The notes: generated by a model from the sequence alone, not told the origin. Positions 51,331 to 61,504 are shown, counted from the stretch's first letter. The stretch: 64,000 bases of DNA from CAZFGK01 sp964518635 (GCA_964518635.1 CAZFGK010000018.1:1-64000), one strand, 5' to 3'. Made by a program: numbers and translations.

Positions 51331-51382
51331 ATTTGGATTGAACTGAAGGTGGAGTCAGATCAGATGAGAGAGATGACTTGCG

Positions 51383-52411
51383 TCAGTCGCGTCGGGATCG
51401 CTCGAGTACTTTGGTATAGCGCGGGATATCTTCAAGTACACGTCCGGTACCGCGCGCGACACAGGTAAGAGGATCATCGGCAACGATGACCGGCAGATTT
51501 GTTTCCTGACGAATCAGTTTGTCGAGACCGCGCAGAAGTGCGCCGCCGCCGGTTAAGACAATCCCACGTTCGAGAATATCAGAGGCAAGTTCTGGTGGGG
51601 TCTGCTCGAGGGCCTGACGAACCGCTTCGACGATAATTTCAAGTGTCTCAGAAAGAGCTTCCCGCACCTGCACCGAAGAGATCTTGAGATTCTTCGGCAC
51701 ACCGGCGACAAGATCTCGCCCTTTGACTTCCATCGTCAGTTCTTTTTCGAGCGGAAAGGCCGAACCGATCTTGATCTTGATATCTTCGGCGGTGAGTTCA
51801 CCGATCAGCAGATTGTAATTCTTCTTGAGGTAGTTGATGATCGCGTCATTGAATTCATCACCTGCGACACGAATCGATGTATCGTTCACTATTCCGTTTA
51901 GCGCGATGACTGCAATCTCGGAGGTCCCGCCACCAATATCGATAATCATGACGCCAGTCGGCTGATCAACGGCCAGTCCCACACCGATCGCGGCGGCCAT
52001 CGGCTCAGAGAGGAGATAAACTTCTCTCGCCCCTGCGCCTTCAGCGGAATCTCGCACGGCTCGTTTTTCTACTTCGGTGATGCCAGAGGGGACCGAGATC
52101 ACGACTCGTGGCTTCATGAGATATTTATGCTTCACGACTCGGCGGATAAAATCAGCGATGAGCTTTTCAGACATCTGGAAATCGGCGATCACCCCGTCTT
52201 TGAGCGGACGAATCGCTTCGATCCCGCCGGGGGTACGTCCGGTCATCTCTTTCGCGGCGGAGCCGACTGCGAGAATCTTGCCGGTGCTTTTTTCTACCGC
52301 GACTACCGAGGGTTCATTCAGAACGATCCCCTGATTGCGGACATAGACAAGTGTGTTTGCTGTACCGAGATCAATACCAATGTCGCTGGAGAGAAAATCA
52401 AAAAAAGCCAA
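51383..52411 (-). CDS. mreB: Rod shape-determining protein MreB
   Basis: About 342 residues of the actin-like MreB family. Nucleotide-binding motifs are SSDIGIDLGTANTLVYV (phosphate 1), MIIDIGGGTSEIAVIAL (phosphate 2) and GIVLTGGGALLRGLDKLI (adenosine). A TTG start at 52411 is chosen because AAAGGA lies 7 bases upstream and it gives the usual N-terminus (FFDFLSSDIGIDLG); the ATG at 52450 has a weaker site. MreB organises lateral wall synthesis and rod shape. No mreC or mreD is seen next to it. Confidence 0.95.
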   Translation of the reverse strand: MAFFDFLSSDIGIDLGTANTLVYVRNQGIVLNEPSVVAVEKSTGKILAVGSAAKEMTGRTPGGIEAIRPLKDGVIADFQMSEKLIADFIRRVVKHKYLMKPRVVISVPSGITEVEKRAVRDSAEGAGAREVYLLSEPMAAAIGVGLAVDQPTGVMIIDIGGGTSEIAVIALNGIVNDTSIRVAGDEFNDAIINYLKKNYNLLIGELTAEDIKIKIGSAFPLEKELTMEVKGRDLVAGVPKNLKISSVQVREALSETLEIIVEAVRQALEQTPPELASDILERGIVLTGGGALLRGLDKLIRQETNLPVIVADDPLTCVARGTGRVLEDIPRYTKVLERSRRD

Positions 52412-52528
52412 GGCAGGTCCTTTTACCTCTAAAGTCGGCGATCCGTGCATCTTGCTCGTATTATCGAGATCGCAGCTCGGAAGTTTAGCCCCTGAAATGA
52501 TTTAGGACAAGAAAATAGGTGAAACTCT

Positions 52529-53542
52529 TCAATCTATCCCGGCGAGTGGCTGAAATTGATCAAGTTTCCCGATGTCGACCGACAAATACCCGTCCTGATC
52601 CCTGCCCAGCAGGTCGGAAAACTTGGCGTAGAATATAACTTCTGAGGCCCCGAACGAGGAACGCGCATGCACCGTCTGACCGGTCGACTCATCGGTCCCC
52701 TGCAACGCGACCACAAACTCCCCTTTTGAGGACCGGAAATCCTCTTCGGAGAGATCGGCAAGCGGGCTTTCGGCGGTGATCGGATGGACGACCGTCCAGT
52801 GGAGAGGGAAAAACATGACTCGATCACGGTCGAGATTGAGCGAAAAGAATCTGCGAGTCATGACGCCGGATGCATCCGTAACGACTCGAGTAAATGCGAC
52901 CGTCGCGCGAAGATCGACCAGCTGACTGTTTCGCTCATTGACGATGCGAAACATGAAGGCGTAGCCGTTTTTGAATGGGGCGATCAATCCCACTTTGCTA
53001 AACCGTATGCGGACCGCAGGCTGCGAAAAACGGGCGAATAACAGTCCGGTGATAATGGCAAAACTGAGGAGCCCGACCAGCAGATCGACCGACGCAACCG
53101 CATTCGCGACAATCCCGACCGGACTAATGCGACCGTATCCGACAGTGGTCAGTGTCTGGACACTGAAGAAAAAGCTCTCCCAAAATCGCTCAGTCTCAGT
53201 GGCGGCGATCTCCCCCATGAGAGCTTCCGGACCGAGGAGGAAATAGAGGGAAGCGAAGATCAGATTCACTATGGTGTAGAAACAAACGATGACCAGATAG
53301 AATCGCCGCCAGGAGATAGTCAGCAGCCAATGGAATAAAGACCATGACCTCACCCACGGAATGCCGTGACGACGTGCATTGAAACTTCCATCCCGATTAA
53401 GCAGTCTGGTATGAGACTCCTGAAGGACTTTGGCCCCAAAACCAAGATCGCGTGACTCCTCCGGAGTGGTCTCGGCCTGCGGTGCAATACGCCGTTTTTG
53501 ATTCAGGACACTGGCATTGGCGGCACTTGATGGGTGTGGCAT
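52529..53542 (-). CDS. Inward-rectifier (Kir-type) potassium channel
   Basis: 337 residues. Two transmembrane helices (about 80-104 and 145-170) flank the pore with selectivity filter TVGYG (133-137; FFFSVQTLTTVGYGRIS). The cytoplasmic Kir domain follows (about 175-335), with FKNGYAFMFRIVNERNSQL, FPLHWTVVHPITAESPLADL and the end EVIFYAKFSDLLGRDQDGY. This matches bacterial KirBac channels. An N-terminal cytoplasmic slide-helix region (about 60-80) is present. It starts 3 bp after the rhomboid gene, suggesting joint transcription. Confidence 0.93.
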   Translation of the reverse strand: MPHPSSAANASVLNQKRRIAPQAETTPEESRDLGFGAKVLQESHTRLLNRDGSFNARRHGIPWVRSWSLFHWLLTISWRRFYLVIVCFYTIVNLIFASLYFLLGPEALMGEIAATETERFWESFFFSVQTLTTVGYGRISPVGIVANAVASVDLLVGLLSFAIITGLLFARFSQPAVRIRFSKVGLIAPFKNGYAFMFRIVNERNSQLVDLRATVAFTRVVTDASGVMTRRFFSLNLDRDRVMFFPLHWTVVHPITAESPLADLSEEDFRSSKGEFVVALQGTDESTGQTVHARSSFGASEVIFYAKFSDLLGRDQDGYLSVDIGKLDQFQPLAGID

Positions 53543-53545
53543 CTT

Positions 53546-54241
53546 CTATCTCCCGTATGGATTTCGTGCAATAGGAAGAATGCGGGAGTTTTTCTGTGCG
53601 AAAAATTTCAGAACCAGAAATCCAAAGACAAATCCACCAACGTGGGCGAGAAAGGCGACGCCCCCCCCTTCACGAGAACCTGCAAGTACCGACATGAGCA
53701 CTTCCTGCGCGATCCAGATGACCAGTAAGATTCCGGCAGGGATTTGAATGAGATTCCAGAAGAACAGGCAGGTCACGCGTGCCTTCGGATGCAGCACCAG
53801 ATATCCTCCCATCACACCGGCAATCGCGCCACTCGCCCCAACCAGCGGTGTCTGTGAGGCGAGGTTAAACGCCGAAAAAAGTGCGACGGCAGCGAGTCCG
53901 GCGGCCAGATAGAAGAGAAGAAAACGCACATGACCGAAGTGATCTTCAATGTTGTTTCCATAAATCCAGAGGAAGAGCATGTTGCCGATCAGATGCATCC
54001 AGCTTCCGTGCATGAACATGCTGGTAAAAGGAGTCAGGTAATACCAACTGGGAACCTCGAAACTACTCCCCATGCCGGTAAAAATACCCGGCGTGAAACC
54101 GTAGCGATTGGTCAGATCAAAAAAGAGAACTTCCCCTTGTGACCACATGAAATAGAAAACTGCACTGTTCAAGATAATCAGCGCGACGGTCACGATCGGC
54201 GGACGAACCGTTGGATTTTCATCGTAGAGCGGGATAAACAT
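53546..54241 (-). CDS. Rhomboid family intramembrane serine protease
   Basis: 231 residues with six predicted membrane spans. The catalytic dyad is visible: Ser in GASGAIAGVMGGYL (GASG at 135-138, S137) and His in AFLAHVGGFVFGFL (H201). The segment HGSWMHLIGNMLFLWIYG at about 78-95 is the conserved second-helix motif. It cleaves membrane-embedded substrates; substrate unknown. It is followed by the Kir channel and preceded, 28 bp away, by an M23 peptidase. Confidence 0.92.
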   Translation of the reverse strand: MFIPLYDENPTVRPPIVTVALIILNSAVFYFMWSQGEVLFFDLTNRYGFTPGIFTGMGSSFEVPSWYYLTPFTSMFMHGSWMHLIGNMLFLWIYGNNIEDHFGHVRFLLFYLAAGLAAVALFSAFNLASQTPLVGASGAIAGVMGGYLVLHPKARVTCLFFWNLIQIPAGILLVIWIAQEVLMSVLAGSREGGGVAFLAHVGGFVFGFLVLKFFAQKNSRILPIARNPYGR

Positions 54242-54269
54242 TGCTGAGTACTTTCGCCTGCTCTTACTC

Positions 54270-56603
54270 TTATTTTTTCTTCTTCTGATTCTGGGAAGTG
54301 TTGTCTACTCGGATGTTGAATCGCACAAAGTCCTCTACTTCGTTCCCTGCCCGATCACGCACTTTCACCGCCAGACGATGTTCCCCATCCGGGAGATTGT
54401 TCAATGGTTGTATCGTACAGAGTGATTGCTCAGGATCAAATTCCGGAATCATCCATTCTTTCCCGATGTAGACTTCAATCGAGCGGTCATCTGCGATACC
54501 GGAGAGATCATCTTTGAGAGTAAAACTGATTTTGGGACGTGGGTTGGGGAAATATCTCCCTGGTGAGATCGAGACGTAACTGATCTGGGGGGGATTCAAA
54601 TCCTGCGCGATTGAGAATGATCCTCCCCCATTGGTAGTCCCGCTCACAGCAAACATACCACCGCTCGTTGGAGAGAGGTCAGAGGTCGGAATCCACGTCC
54701 ATTTGTCTTTCTTTGCATCAAGCCAGACCAGACCTGATCGTCTTGCAAAACCGGAAGTGTCGCCAAGAAGCAGACGTACCCGCATCGGTTCACGAAGAGG
54801 CATGACTTCGGGAAGCAGTTTGTAATGATCTGAGACCACACCCACGCCTGATTTGTTTGCAATCAGATTCGATTGCAGTTCAACAAACCGTGGCGAGAAG
54901 AGATTTGAACGTTGGACAATCAGTGACCCATTCGAGTTGAACGATAGAGTGTCCTCTTCTTTGTACCCGATAGCAGCGATATGCAGATTCTCTTCTTTGT
55001 CCAACGGTAGTAGCAGATTCATCTGACCAACAGAGTCCAGGGCAGAAAGCACATATTCGATCCGAGTGATCTTTCGATATTTCGCGGACGGTTCGAGAAA
55101 GCAGGTATACAACGAAGTGTTCTTGAACTCACCGAAAACAGAATCAATCAGCGTGCTGTCTTGATACAGCCGCGCCATGAAGATGAGCTGATTTCGGGAG
55201 TTTGTTTGAAGGGTCAGCAAGAGGCCGTCTGGAAGGATCTCATGCGATCCCTCGACAGATTTCACGCCAAATGGAGGAATCGGTGTGAACGGCTGCTCGG
55301 CAATGATGGTTCCATCCGGAAGTCGATGACGAAGCCGGAGACAGAGTCGATCGACGGTTGGTGAAGTCACCTCAATTTCAAGAACATTGCCCTTCTTTTT
55401 GACAGTCGTTCGTTCATACGGTTTCCAGACCGACCCGGCTGCGTACTCTAACGTTGATGTCGGCTTCAAGGCCAGTAGTTCGGGATGCATCTGAACCTGA
55501 AAATTTCTAACCGTATCAGAGATCACTCTCTTTAAGACGAGTGAATCGATTCGACTCTCTGGTAGCCAGTAGAGTGTTCCTGTTACCGAGTTTGTATTTC
55601 CGGCGGCATCGGCAACGGTGATAGTGAAATCATGCTTTCCATAAGTGAGTGGAAATTTCGAACCGAATCGTCCACTTTGCAGATCGGACAACTTCGCCGA
55701 GCGATCATTCCCTGCTTGAGCAAAAAGGGTTCGTACTTCCCGATTTCCATCACTTTTCAACAGATAGTCGTATTCGAGCCGAACCGATACTCCATCCTCA
55801 AAGTCGAGAGTATCGAAACGAGACTGATAGACCATTTCTTTTTCTAACAGGATTTTTGCGTCATAGATCGCAACGGTCATCCCCTCAGCACGTAGGCGAT
55901 CATCTGCTTCGATCAGGAAACCGAAGGGATGCCTCATGACGAGTGGCTTTTCGAGTCGATAGCCCCCTTTGGCACCCGGAACAATCGAAAGTGCCTCCTG
56001 CCGTTTCCCGCTTGAGAATGTTCCGGTACCATCAAGAAGCTGCACCATGAGGTTTTTGATTCGGGGCGGGACTGCATCAGGAAGAGCATATCCGTTCTTG
56101 AGTGGATTGAGCGGATAATTGTCAGCCGTTCGAACTTCAAAATGAAGATGCGGAGCCCCGACGCCAGTCTGCCCTGACCATCCGATAATCTCCCCCTGTT
56201 CGACCTTTATCGAATCACGAGGGATAACCAGATCGAGGAGATAGCGCTTGTTTCTTACCTGAGCCATTTTGACAAGAGAGTCAAGCCGCGGGACAAAGCC
56301 GCTGAGATGGGCATAAACGGTAATCTGACCACGACTGTCGGTGAGATAGATCGCTTTGCCATATCCGGTGTAGGAGGCGCGTAGTCGGGTAATCGATCCG
56401 CTCGCCGGAGCAAAGATACGCTGCCCGGTGACTCCGCCGGTACGAAAATCGACTCCGGCATGGAAGCGACCATCCCGAGGGTCCCCAAATCCGGAGGAGA
56501 GGTCCGGAGTAATTTTCATCGGCAAACTAGCCCCCTGCGGGCTTGTTGGAGTCTTCGACTGTATGGTAACCGCTGAGATGAAGAGGCTCAAGAAAGCACT
56601 CAT
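54270..56603 (-). CDS. M23 metallopeptidase (LytM) with large beta-rich C-terminus
   Basis: 777 residues. A short hydrophobic N-terminus is probably a signal or anchor. The M23 domain (about 30-175) has the zinc ligands H48 and D52 (GRFHAGVDFRTGG) and PHLHFEVRT (about 151-158), with YAHLSGFVPRLDSL between. The rest (about 180-777) is Ig-like and beta-rich, ending with PDGEHRLAVKVRDRAGNEV, a typical extracellular Ig-type module. It probably cleaves or binds peptidoglycan cross-links. It starts divergently from the PpiD/SurA-like gene. Confidence 0.88.
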   Translation of the reverse strand: MSAFLSLFISAVTIQSKTPTSPQGASLPMKITPDLSSGFGDPRDGRFHAGVDFRTGGVTGQRIFAPASGSITRLRASYTGYGKAIYLTDSRGQITVYAHLSGFVPRLDSLVKMAQVRNKRYLLDLVIPRDSIKVEQGEIIGWSGQTGVGAPHLHFEVRTADNYPLNPLKNGYALPDAVPPRIKNLMVQLLDGTGTFSSGKRQEALSIVPGAKGGYRLEKPLVMRHPFGFLIEADDRLRAEGMTVAIYDAKILLEKEMVYQSRFDTLDFEDGVSVRLEYDYLLKSDGNREVRTLFAQAGNDRSAKLSDLQSGRFGSKFPLTYGKHDFTITVADAAGNTNSVTGTLYWLPESRIDSLVLKRVISDTVRNFQVQMHPELLALKPTSTLEYAAGSVWKPYERTTVKKKGNVLEIEVTSPTVDRLCLRLRHRLPDGTIIAEQPFTPIPPFGVKSVEGSHEILPDGLLLTLQTNSRNQLIFMARLYQDSTLIDSVFGEFKNTSLYTCFLEPSAKYRKITRIEYVLSALDSVGQMNLLLPLDKEENLHIAAIGYKEEDTLSFNSNGSLIVQRSNLFSPRFVELQSNLIANKSGVGVVSDHYKLLPEVMPLREPMRVRLLLGDTSGFARRSGLVWLDAKKDKWTWIPTSDLSPTSGGMFAVSGTTNGGGSFSIAQDLNPPQISYVSISPGRYFPNPRPKISFTLKDDLSGIADDRSIEVYIGKEWMIPEFDPEQSLCTIQPLNNLPDGEHRLAVKVRDRAGNEVEDFVRFNIRVDNTSQNQKKKK

Positions 56604-56969
56604 TATCAGCCAAAGAGGGGATATCAGTATCTGAAAATGAGCTTCTCGTGTCCTGTTTGCGAAATTTCGGTTCAGTATGGCCAGAATTCACTCCGTTTGG
56701 GTGGCTCGGTCGATTATTGACAAGGATACACCGAAACTGGGATCAATCAACCATTTGCAGCGGCTCAATCGGTCAGTTTCGGCGACTTCCAGCCGAAAAT
56801 GGTACAAAAGAATCGGCGGAAAGACGAGCCAGTTGCGAAAGGGGAATCTCCCCCTATATTCCCCGCTTCGGCTGTCGGACATTCCAGACCGATCAATCGA
56901 CATTAATCATTTTGTTCGAATGCGCCAGTTGCGTGTCATTCGGTCTACTGCCTTGGGAGATGTGCTCGG
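56604..56969. other. Divergent intergenic region (M23 / PpiD-like)
   Basis: 366 bp between divergently transcribed genes, so it should contain promoters in both directions. I see a GGGGA/TCCCC hairpin (56841-56853) followed by TATATT, and a TTGACA-like hexamer near 56717, but no convincing -35/-10 pair. No coding ORF is supported. Confidence 0.55.
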
Positions 56970-58796
56970 ATGTTTGAAACTCTACGAAAGATGATCGTTC
57001 CGATCATTGTGGTCGTTCTCGTTCTTTTTGTCGCACTCATTGTTCTCGAATGGGGGCTTGAATCATCCGGACGAAGCTCCGGTATGGTTGGGCAGCCGGA
57101 CGCCGGTTCCATCAATGGTGAGAAGATTTCCTGGACCATGTATCAGCAGGTGGTCAGTAATTTGACCCGAACTGAGTCTGAAAAGTCCGGCGGGGATCTT
57201 TCGAAGTCCCAGATGGCGCAGCTGGAACAACAGGCCTGGAATCAGATTGTTCAGGAGAAGATCTTCACTCAGGAGGCCGAACGGCGCGGTATCGTGGTCA
57301 CCGAAAATGACGTCTACAATTATCTGAAATACAACCCACCAACCTACTTGCAGTCATCTCCCTCTTTCCAGACCAACGGACAATTCGACTATCAAAAGTA
57401 CCTGCAGGCAATGGTCAGTCCGGATGCGGCCTCGTTCTGGGCGCAGATAGAACAAGTTGTTCGTCCGGAGATTCGTCAGTTCAAAGTCCAGCAGGCGATT
57501 GTCGGAACAGTGAATGTCAGCGATCTGGAAGTCCGTCAGGCCTATCTTGATACGCTTGAAATGGTTCGCGTGGGTATTATCAGTGTGCCCTACAGCCGCT
57601 TCACCTCCGCAATGCCGCAGCATACTGAAGAAGCGGTCAACGCTCACTATGCAGCCAATAAGGAGAAGTATCGTATGGAGGATCGGGCCAGTGTGAATCT
57701 GGTGATGGTCTCCAGCGATCCATCCGAAACCGACTGGCAGACTGCTGCGGGCAGAGCAAAGAGAATCTCCGACACACTCAAGACCGGTGCTGATTTCGCT
57801 GAGCTTGCCCGTATTTATTCTGATGATGCCAGCGCTCAAAACGGCGGCGAACTTGGATTTTACGGTCGTGGTGCGACGGTCGCCGAGTTCGACTCGGCAA
57901 TTTTTGCCATGGATTCCGGACAGGTCTCAATCCCGATCAAGACTCAGTTCGGTTATCACATCATTAAGCATAGTGGCTTTCGAACTACACCGGTCGAAGG
58001 GGCTGAACCGCAGAAAGAAGCGAATGTCGCGCATATTCTGTTCCGGGCGACGATCTCCGATGCAACCCGTGAAGAACGCCAGAACAAACTCAGAGAGATT
58101 GCCTCATCAGGCAAGGGTGGAAATCTGAAAGCAGCAGCCGAAGCCGCTGGTTTGTCGCTGGTGAAGACACCCTTCTTTTTCAAGAATCAGAATATACCGC
58201 AGATCGGCTATCATTTGCAGGCGAATCAATTTGCGTTCAGTGCCAAGCTCGCAGAAATCTCCGATGTCATGGATAGTGATATCGGCTCATTCCTGATTCA
58301 GGTCGACGAACGAAAGAATGCCGGTGTTGCCGACATTGAAGAAGTTCGTGGGCGGGTTATTCAGGAGCTGAATCTTGAGTATGCTGCGAAACAAACCGGA
58401 GACACCGCGAAAGCAATCTGGTCACTCATTCAGGCCGGCACGACGTGGGATGAGGCCGCAAAGCGGTATCGTGCAGAATACAAAGAGCTCAATGCATTCT
58501 CCCGTTCGATGTTTCTCCCTGAATTGGGGCGGGATCCGAAAGCGATAGGTGCGGCGTTCTCACTCACCAATGTTGGACAATCGACCGGGGTGGTTGAGTA
58601 TTCGAACGGATCAGCCATCATGCGCCTCTTGGAACGAATCCAGCCCGATCTTGCAACCTACAACGACAAACGTGATTCGATTCTGACTCAGGTTCGTTTT
58701 GCCAAGCAGCGTGAGGTGCTCAATCGCTGGTATGACGCGCAGCAAAAGAGTGCGAAGATTGTCAACAATACCGGAGAGGTAGCTGGAACAATCTAG
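56970..58796 (+). CDS. PpiD/SurA-type peptidyl-prolyl isomerase
   Basis: 608 residues. An N-terminal membrane anchor (about 8-28, MIVPIIVVVLVLFVALIVLE) precedes a SurA-N-like helical chaperone domain (about 45-215) with QQAWNQIVQEKIFTQEAERR. A parvulin PPIase domain follows (about 235-345): GADFAELARIYSDDASAQNG, GELGFYGRGA and FGYHIIKHSGFR. A second, degenerate parvulin-like part occurs at about 355-440. This architecture fits PpiD, a periplasmic foldase. GGGAGA lies before the ATG. A terminator follows. Confidence 0.92.
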   Translation: MFETLRKMIVPIIVVVLVLFVALIVLEWGLESSGRSSGMVGQPDAGSINGEKISWTMYQQVVSNLTRTESEKSGGDLSKSQMAQLEQQAWNQIVQEKIFTQEAERRGIVVTENDVYNYLKYNPPTYLQSSPSFQTNGQFDYQKYLQAMVSPDAASFWAQIEQVVRPEIRQFKVQQAIVGTVNVSDLEVRQAYLDTLEMVRVGIISVPYSRFTSAMPQHTEEAVNAHYAANKEKYRMEDRASVNLVMVSSDPSETDWQTAAGRAKRISDTLKTGADFAELARIYSDDASAQNGGELGFYGRGATVAEFDSAIFAMDSGQVSIPIKTQFGYHIIKHSGFRTTPVEGAEPQKEANVAHILFRATISDATREERQNKLREIASSGKGGNLKAAAEAAGLSLVKTPFFFKNQNIPQIGYHLQANQFAFSAKLAEISDVMDSDIGSFLIQVDERKNAGVADIEEVRGRVIQELNLEYAAKQTGDTAKAIWSLIQAGTTWDEAAKRYRAEYKELNAFSRSMFLPELGRDPKAIGAAFSLTNVGQSTGVVEYSNGSAIMRLLERIQPDLATYNDKRDSILTQVRFAKQREVLNRWYDAQQKSAKIVNNTGEVAGTI

Positions 58797-58815
58797 ATTT
58801 TCTATCAGAGTAAGT

Positions 58816-58850
58816 AAAAAAGGCCCTCGACGAGTCGGGGGCTTTTTTTT
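58816..58850 (+). terminator. Rho-independent terminator after the PpiD-like gene
   Basis: AGGCCCTCGA (58821-58830) pairs with TCGGGGGCT (58835-58843), with two G-T pairs, followed by TTTTTTT to 58850. The A-run before it (58816-58821) makes it potentially bidirectional, also serving the convergent nitrilase gene. Confidence 0.9.
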
Positions 58851-58912
58851 GTTCCAGGGACTGAGTTAATTTTCAATAGAGATCGATCAGTTTTCAATCT
58901 ATGATGAATCAA

Positions 58913-59680
58913 TCAGCTTCGGTTGTTACCGTTTTGTCGTTTTCGGAATTCCCGCAATTCTCCGATGTCCAGTGTGACGGTGATCATGCGCATCCGCTGC
59001 TCCTGAGTCGGCTCGACCCGCTCAAGAATCCCCCACGGCGCTGCCACCAGCGTTCTCCCCTGAAGTGGACGTCCGAACAAGCTGCCGATACCACCGGTTT
59101 TTACTACGTAGGCACCGGCAATTTCTGAGCCGCGACGGAAATGGGTCTCATCCCGTGCCTCTTTCAGTAGCGCGTTGTCTTCCGGTCGATAGGGGGAAGC
59201 GGTCGGCACGGCGATCAGATCGGTCTGCATTGCTGCCAGCGATGTGAAGGTCGCGTCATGGAGGACATCCCCGCAGATCAAGAGCCCCAGGATCATCCCA
59301 TCAACCTCGACAACAACAGGCCCTTTTCCGGCTGCAATCCCGGATTTGATTTCACCGGGCATCGGAAACTGTTTTTCATAGCGAGCGATCTCATTTCCTC
59401 GATCATAGACAAGAGAGACATTGACCAGCCCATGTGCGGTCGCCTCGATGATACTCCCGCCAACGAGAATCGTCGACAATTCGTCCGACAGATGTGCCAG
59501 ATACTCCCGATAGCGGGGGGCTTCGAGTGCTGCGCGGACATGATCGGGAATTGAGGGTTCGACAAGCTGATACTCTGGCAGGATTACCAGATCGGGACGC
59601 TGTTTGACAAGGGCGAGCTTCTCAGAGAGGGTCAACCCCCTCCCAAGAGGAAGCTGCATCGCTACGACCCTAATCAGCAT
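58913..59680 (-). CDS. Nitrilase-superfamily carbon-nitrogen hydrolase
   Basis: 255 residues. The catalytic triad is visible: Glu36 (LVILPEYQLV), Lys103 (YEKQFPMPGE) and Cys136 (GLLICGDVLH). The family hydrolyses amides or nitriles. The substrate cannot be deduced from sequence; the short form resembles omega-amidase-like members. It is solitary, convergent with the PpiD gene and well separated from ETF-QO. Confidence 0.9.
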   Translation of the reverse strand: MLIRVVAMQLPLGRGLTLSEKLALVKQRPDLVILPEYQLVEPSIPDHVRAALEAPRYREYLAHLSDELSTILVGGSIIEATAHGLVNVSLVYDRGNEIARYEKQFPMPGEIKSGIAAGKGPVVVEVDGMILGLLICGDVLHDATFTSLAAMQTDLIAVPTASPYRPEDNALLKEARDETHFRRGSEIAGAYVVKTGGIGSLFGRPLQGRTLVAAPWGILERVEPTQEQRMRMITVTLDIGELREFRKRQNGNNRS

Positions 59681-59814
59681 GCTGTGTGAGCCACCCGGAG
59701 ATCCCGGATTGCAGGAGTGATGAACAGAGGAAGTGAGGTCGGCATGAGCTGTCTACGAAAATTCAATGCGAAATGTTCGAGAAGTATGCTGCTGCGCAGC
59801 AATTGTGAGCGGCA

Positions 59815-61504
59815 TCAGAGATTGGTGTAGTTTGGTCCTTCGCCACCTTGCGGTACCACCCACCGAATGACCTGATACGGATCAGCAATATCACAGGTCT
59901 TGCAGTGTACACAGTTCGAAGGTGTCAATTGCAGTTTCAGTTTTCCCGGTCGATTGTCGTCCGCGACCATGTTATACACGTTCGCCGGACAGAAATGCTG
60001 GCAGGGGTTGCCGAATTCTTCTGTACACTTCGTGTTGCAGATATTGTAGTCGGCTATCACCAAGTGGGACGGTTGATGTTCTTCGTGCATCGTTCCCGAT
60101 TTGTAGACATCAGTGAGCTTGTCAAATGTAAGCGCGTTGTCAAATGTGGTTGTTGGCTTGGACGGCTTCTGACCATAACGACGCTCATACTCGGCGATGG
60201 AAAGCATATGTTTGGAGTCTTCTTCATGTTCGCGCCGATTGAATATTCCGTTTCCGCCGGTCGCCGTCTGCAATGCGGCATGGGCGAGCCCGGAAAGCAG
60301 TCCCCCCTTGAATCCGGCGTGAAAATTACGCGCGCCGTACAGTTCCTGTCTCGCCCAACTCTGATCGAAAAGGGTTCCATAGAGTGAAAGTGATGTCGAA
60401 TCAAATGTCCCTTTTCCGAGAGCCGTAACGACCGTCTCAGCAGCGAGCATCCCCGATTTGATCGCGAGATGCACCCCTTTGAGTCGACTCGCATTCAGGA
60501 AACCAGCGGAATCCCCGGCAATCAGGAGTCCATCATGCCAGAGTTTTGGCATCGCATAGTAGCCCGCGACCGGAATCGCTTTCGCTCCGTAGTGGAGCAT
60601 CTGTCCGCCATCGAGAATTGCACGAATCAACTTATGCGATTTGTACCGCTGAAATTTCCCGTGGGGATCATTGGTGGGATCTGGAGAATCGAGCCCAACG
60701 GCGTAGCCGACTGAGACCATCGTCTCCGACATCCCATAGACCCAACCGCCGCCGTATTCTCTATTCGGTTGAGGAAACCCGACGGTGTGGATCACTTCCC
60801 CTTTTTTGATTCGACCTGTCGGAACCTGCCAGACTTCTTTTACGCCGGTCAGATATTGTTGCGGGAGTTTTCCCGCTTTGAGCGCGGGAATTTTCTCAAA
60901 TGCCATGCGGGTGAGTGAACCGTGCACCCCTTCGCAGAGAATAGTCAACTTCGCTTTGATAATCGAACCGGGTTCAAATTTATGCCCGGGATTTCCGTCC
61001 TTGTCAAGGCCGAGATCGACGGTTTGAATACCAACGACACGACCATCCTCGACCAGCAGGTCAAACCCCGCTAACCCTTCGTAGATATCGATCCCCTTCT
61101 CCCGAACCTGATCTGCGAGCCACGAAGTGAACTTGTTCAGGGAGATGATGTAGTTCCCATGATTCTGAAGTGGTGGCGGCAGAATTGGAACCTGAATCGC
61201 GCTGCTCTCGGTGAGAATGTAGAATGAATCGNNNNNNNNNNCTGGAACAGGGGGACTCAAGTGGTGCCCCCTTGGCGATGTAATCAGGAATCAGCTCGGC
61301 TATCCCTTTAGGATCCATCACCGCGCCGGAGAGTGCATGCGCGCCGGCATACTTCCCTTTTTCCATGAGAAAAATTTCGGGACGCTCGATACCACGCTGT
61401 TCCAGCAATGTGGTCAGGTGGTACGCAAGTGCAAGACCGGCTGGACCGGCACCAACAATCAGGATATCGGTTTCAAGCGTATCGCGTTCGATAGTCGACA
61501 TCAT
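59815..61504 (-). CDS. Electron-transfer-flavoprotein:quinone oxidoreductase (interrupted by assembly gap)
   Basis: A gene of about 560 codons broken by 10 Ns at 61232-61241. The N-terminal part (from ATG 61504) has the FAD fold DILIVGAGPAGLALAYHL and GAHALSGAVMDPKGIAELIP. The C-terminal part has YGGGWVYGMSETMVSVGYA, LLIAGDSAGFLNASRLKG and the 4Fe-4S ligands CVHCKTCDIADP with CQHFCP upstream. It passes electrons from ETF to the quinone pool. The two halves are in different frames across the gap. Dropping one G of the run 61250-61254 restores a natural SPVP-like sequence. This is probably an assembly error. Confidence 0.88.
61232..61241. other. Assembly gap (10 N) in the ETF-QO gene
   Basis: Ten unknown bases. 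The length is probably nominal. It lies where the family has a short variable segment before FYILTE. Confidence 0.98.

Noticed and set aside
57354..57839. 161-codon minus-strand ORF
   Set aside because: Fully inside the PpiD-like gene on the other strand.
59848..60387. 179-codon plus-strand ORF
   Set aside because: Antisense to the ETF-QO 4Fe-4S end.
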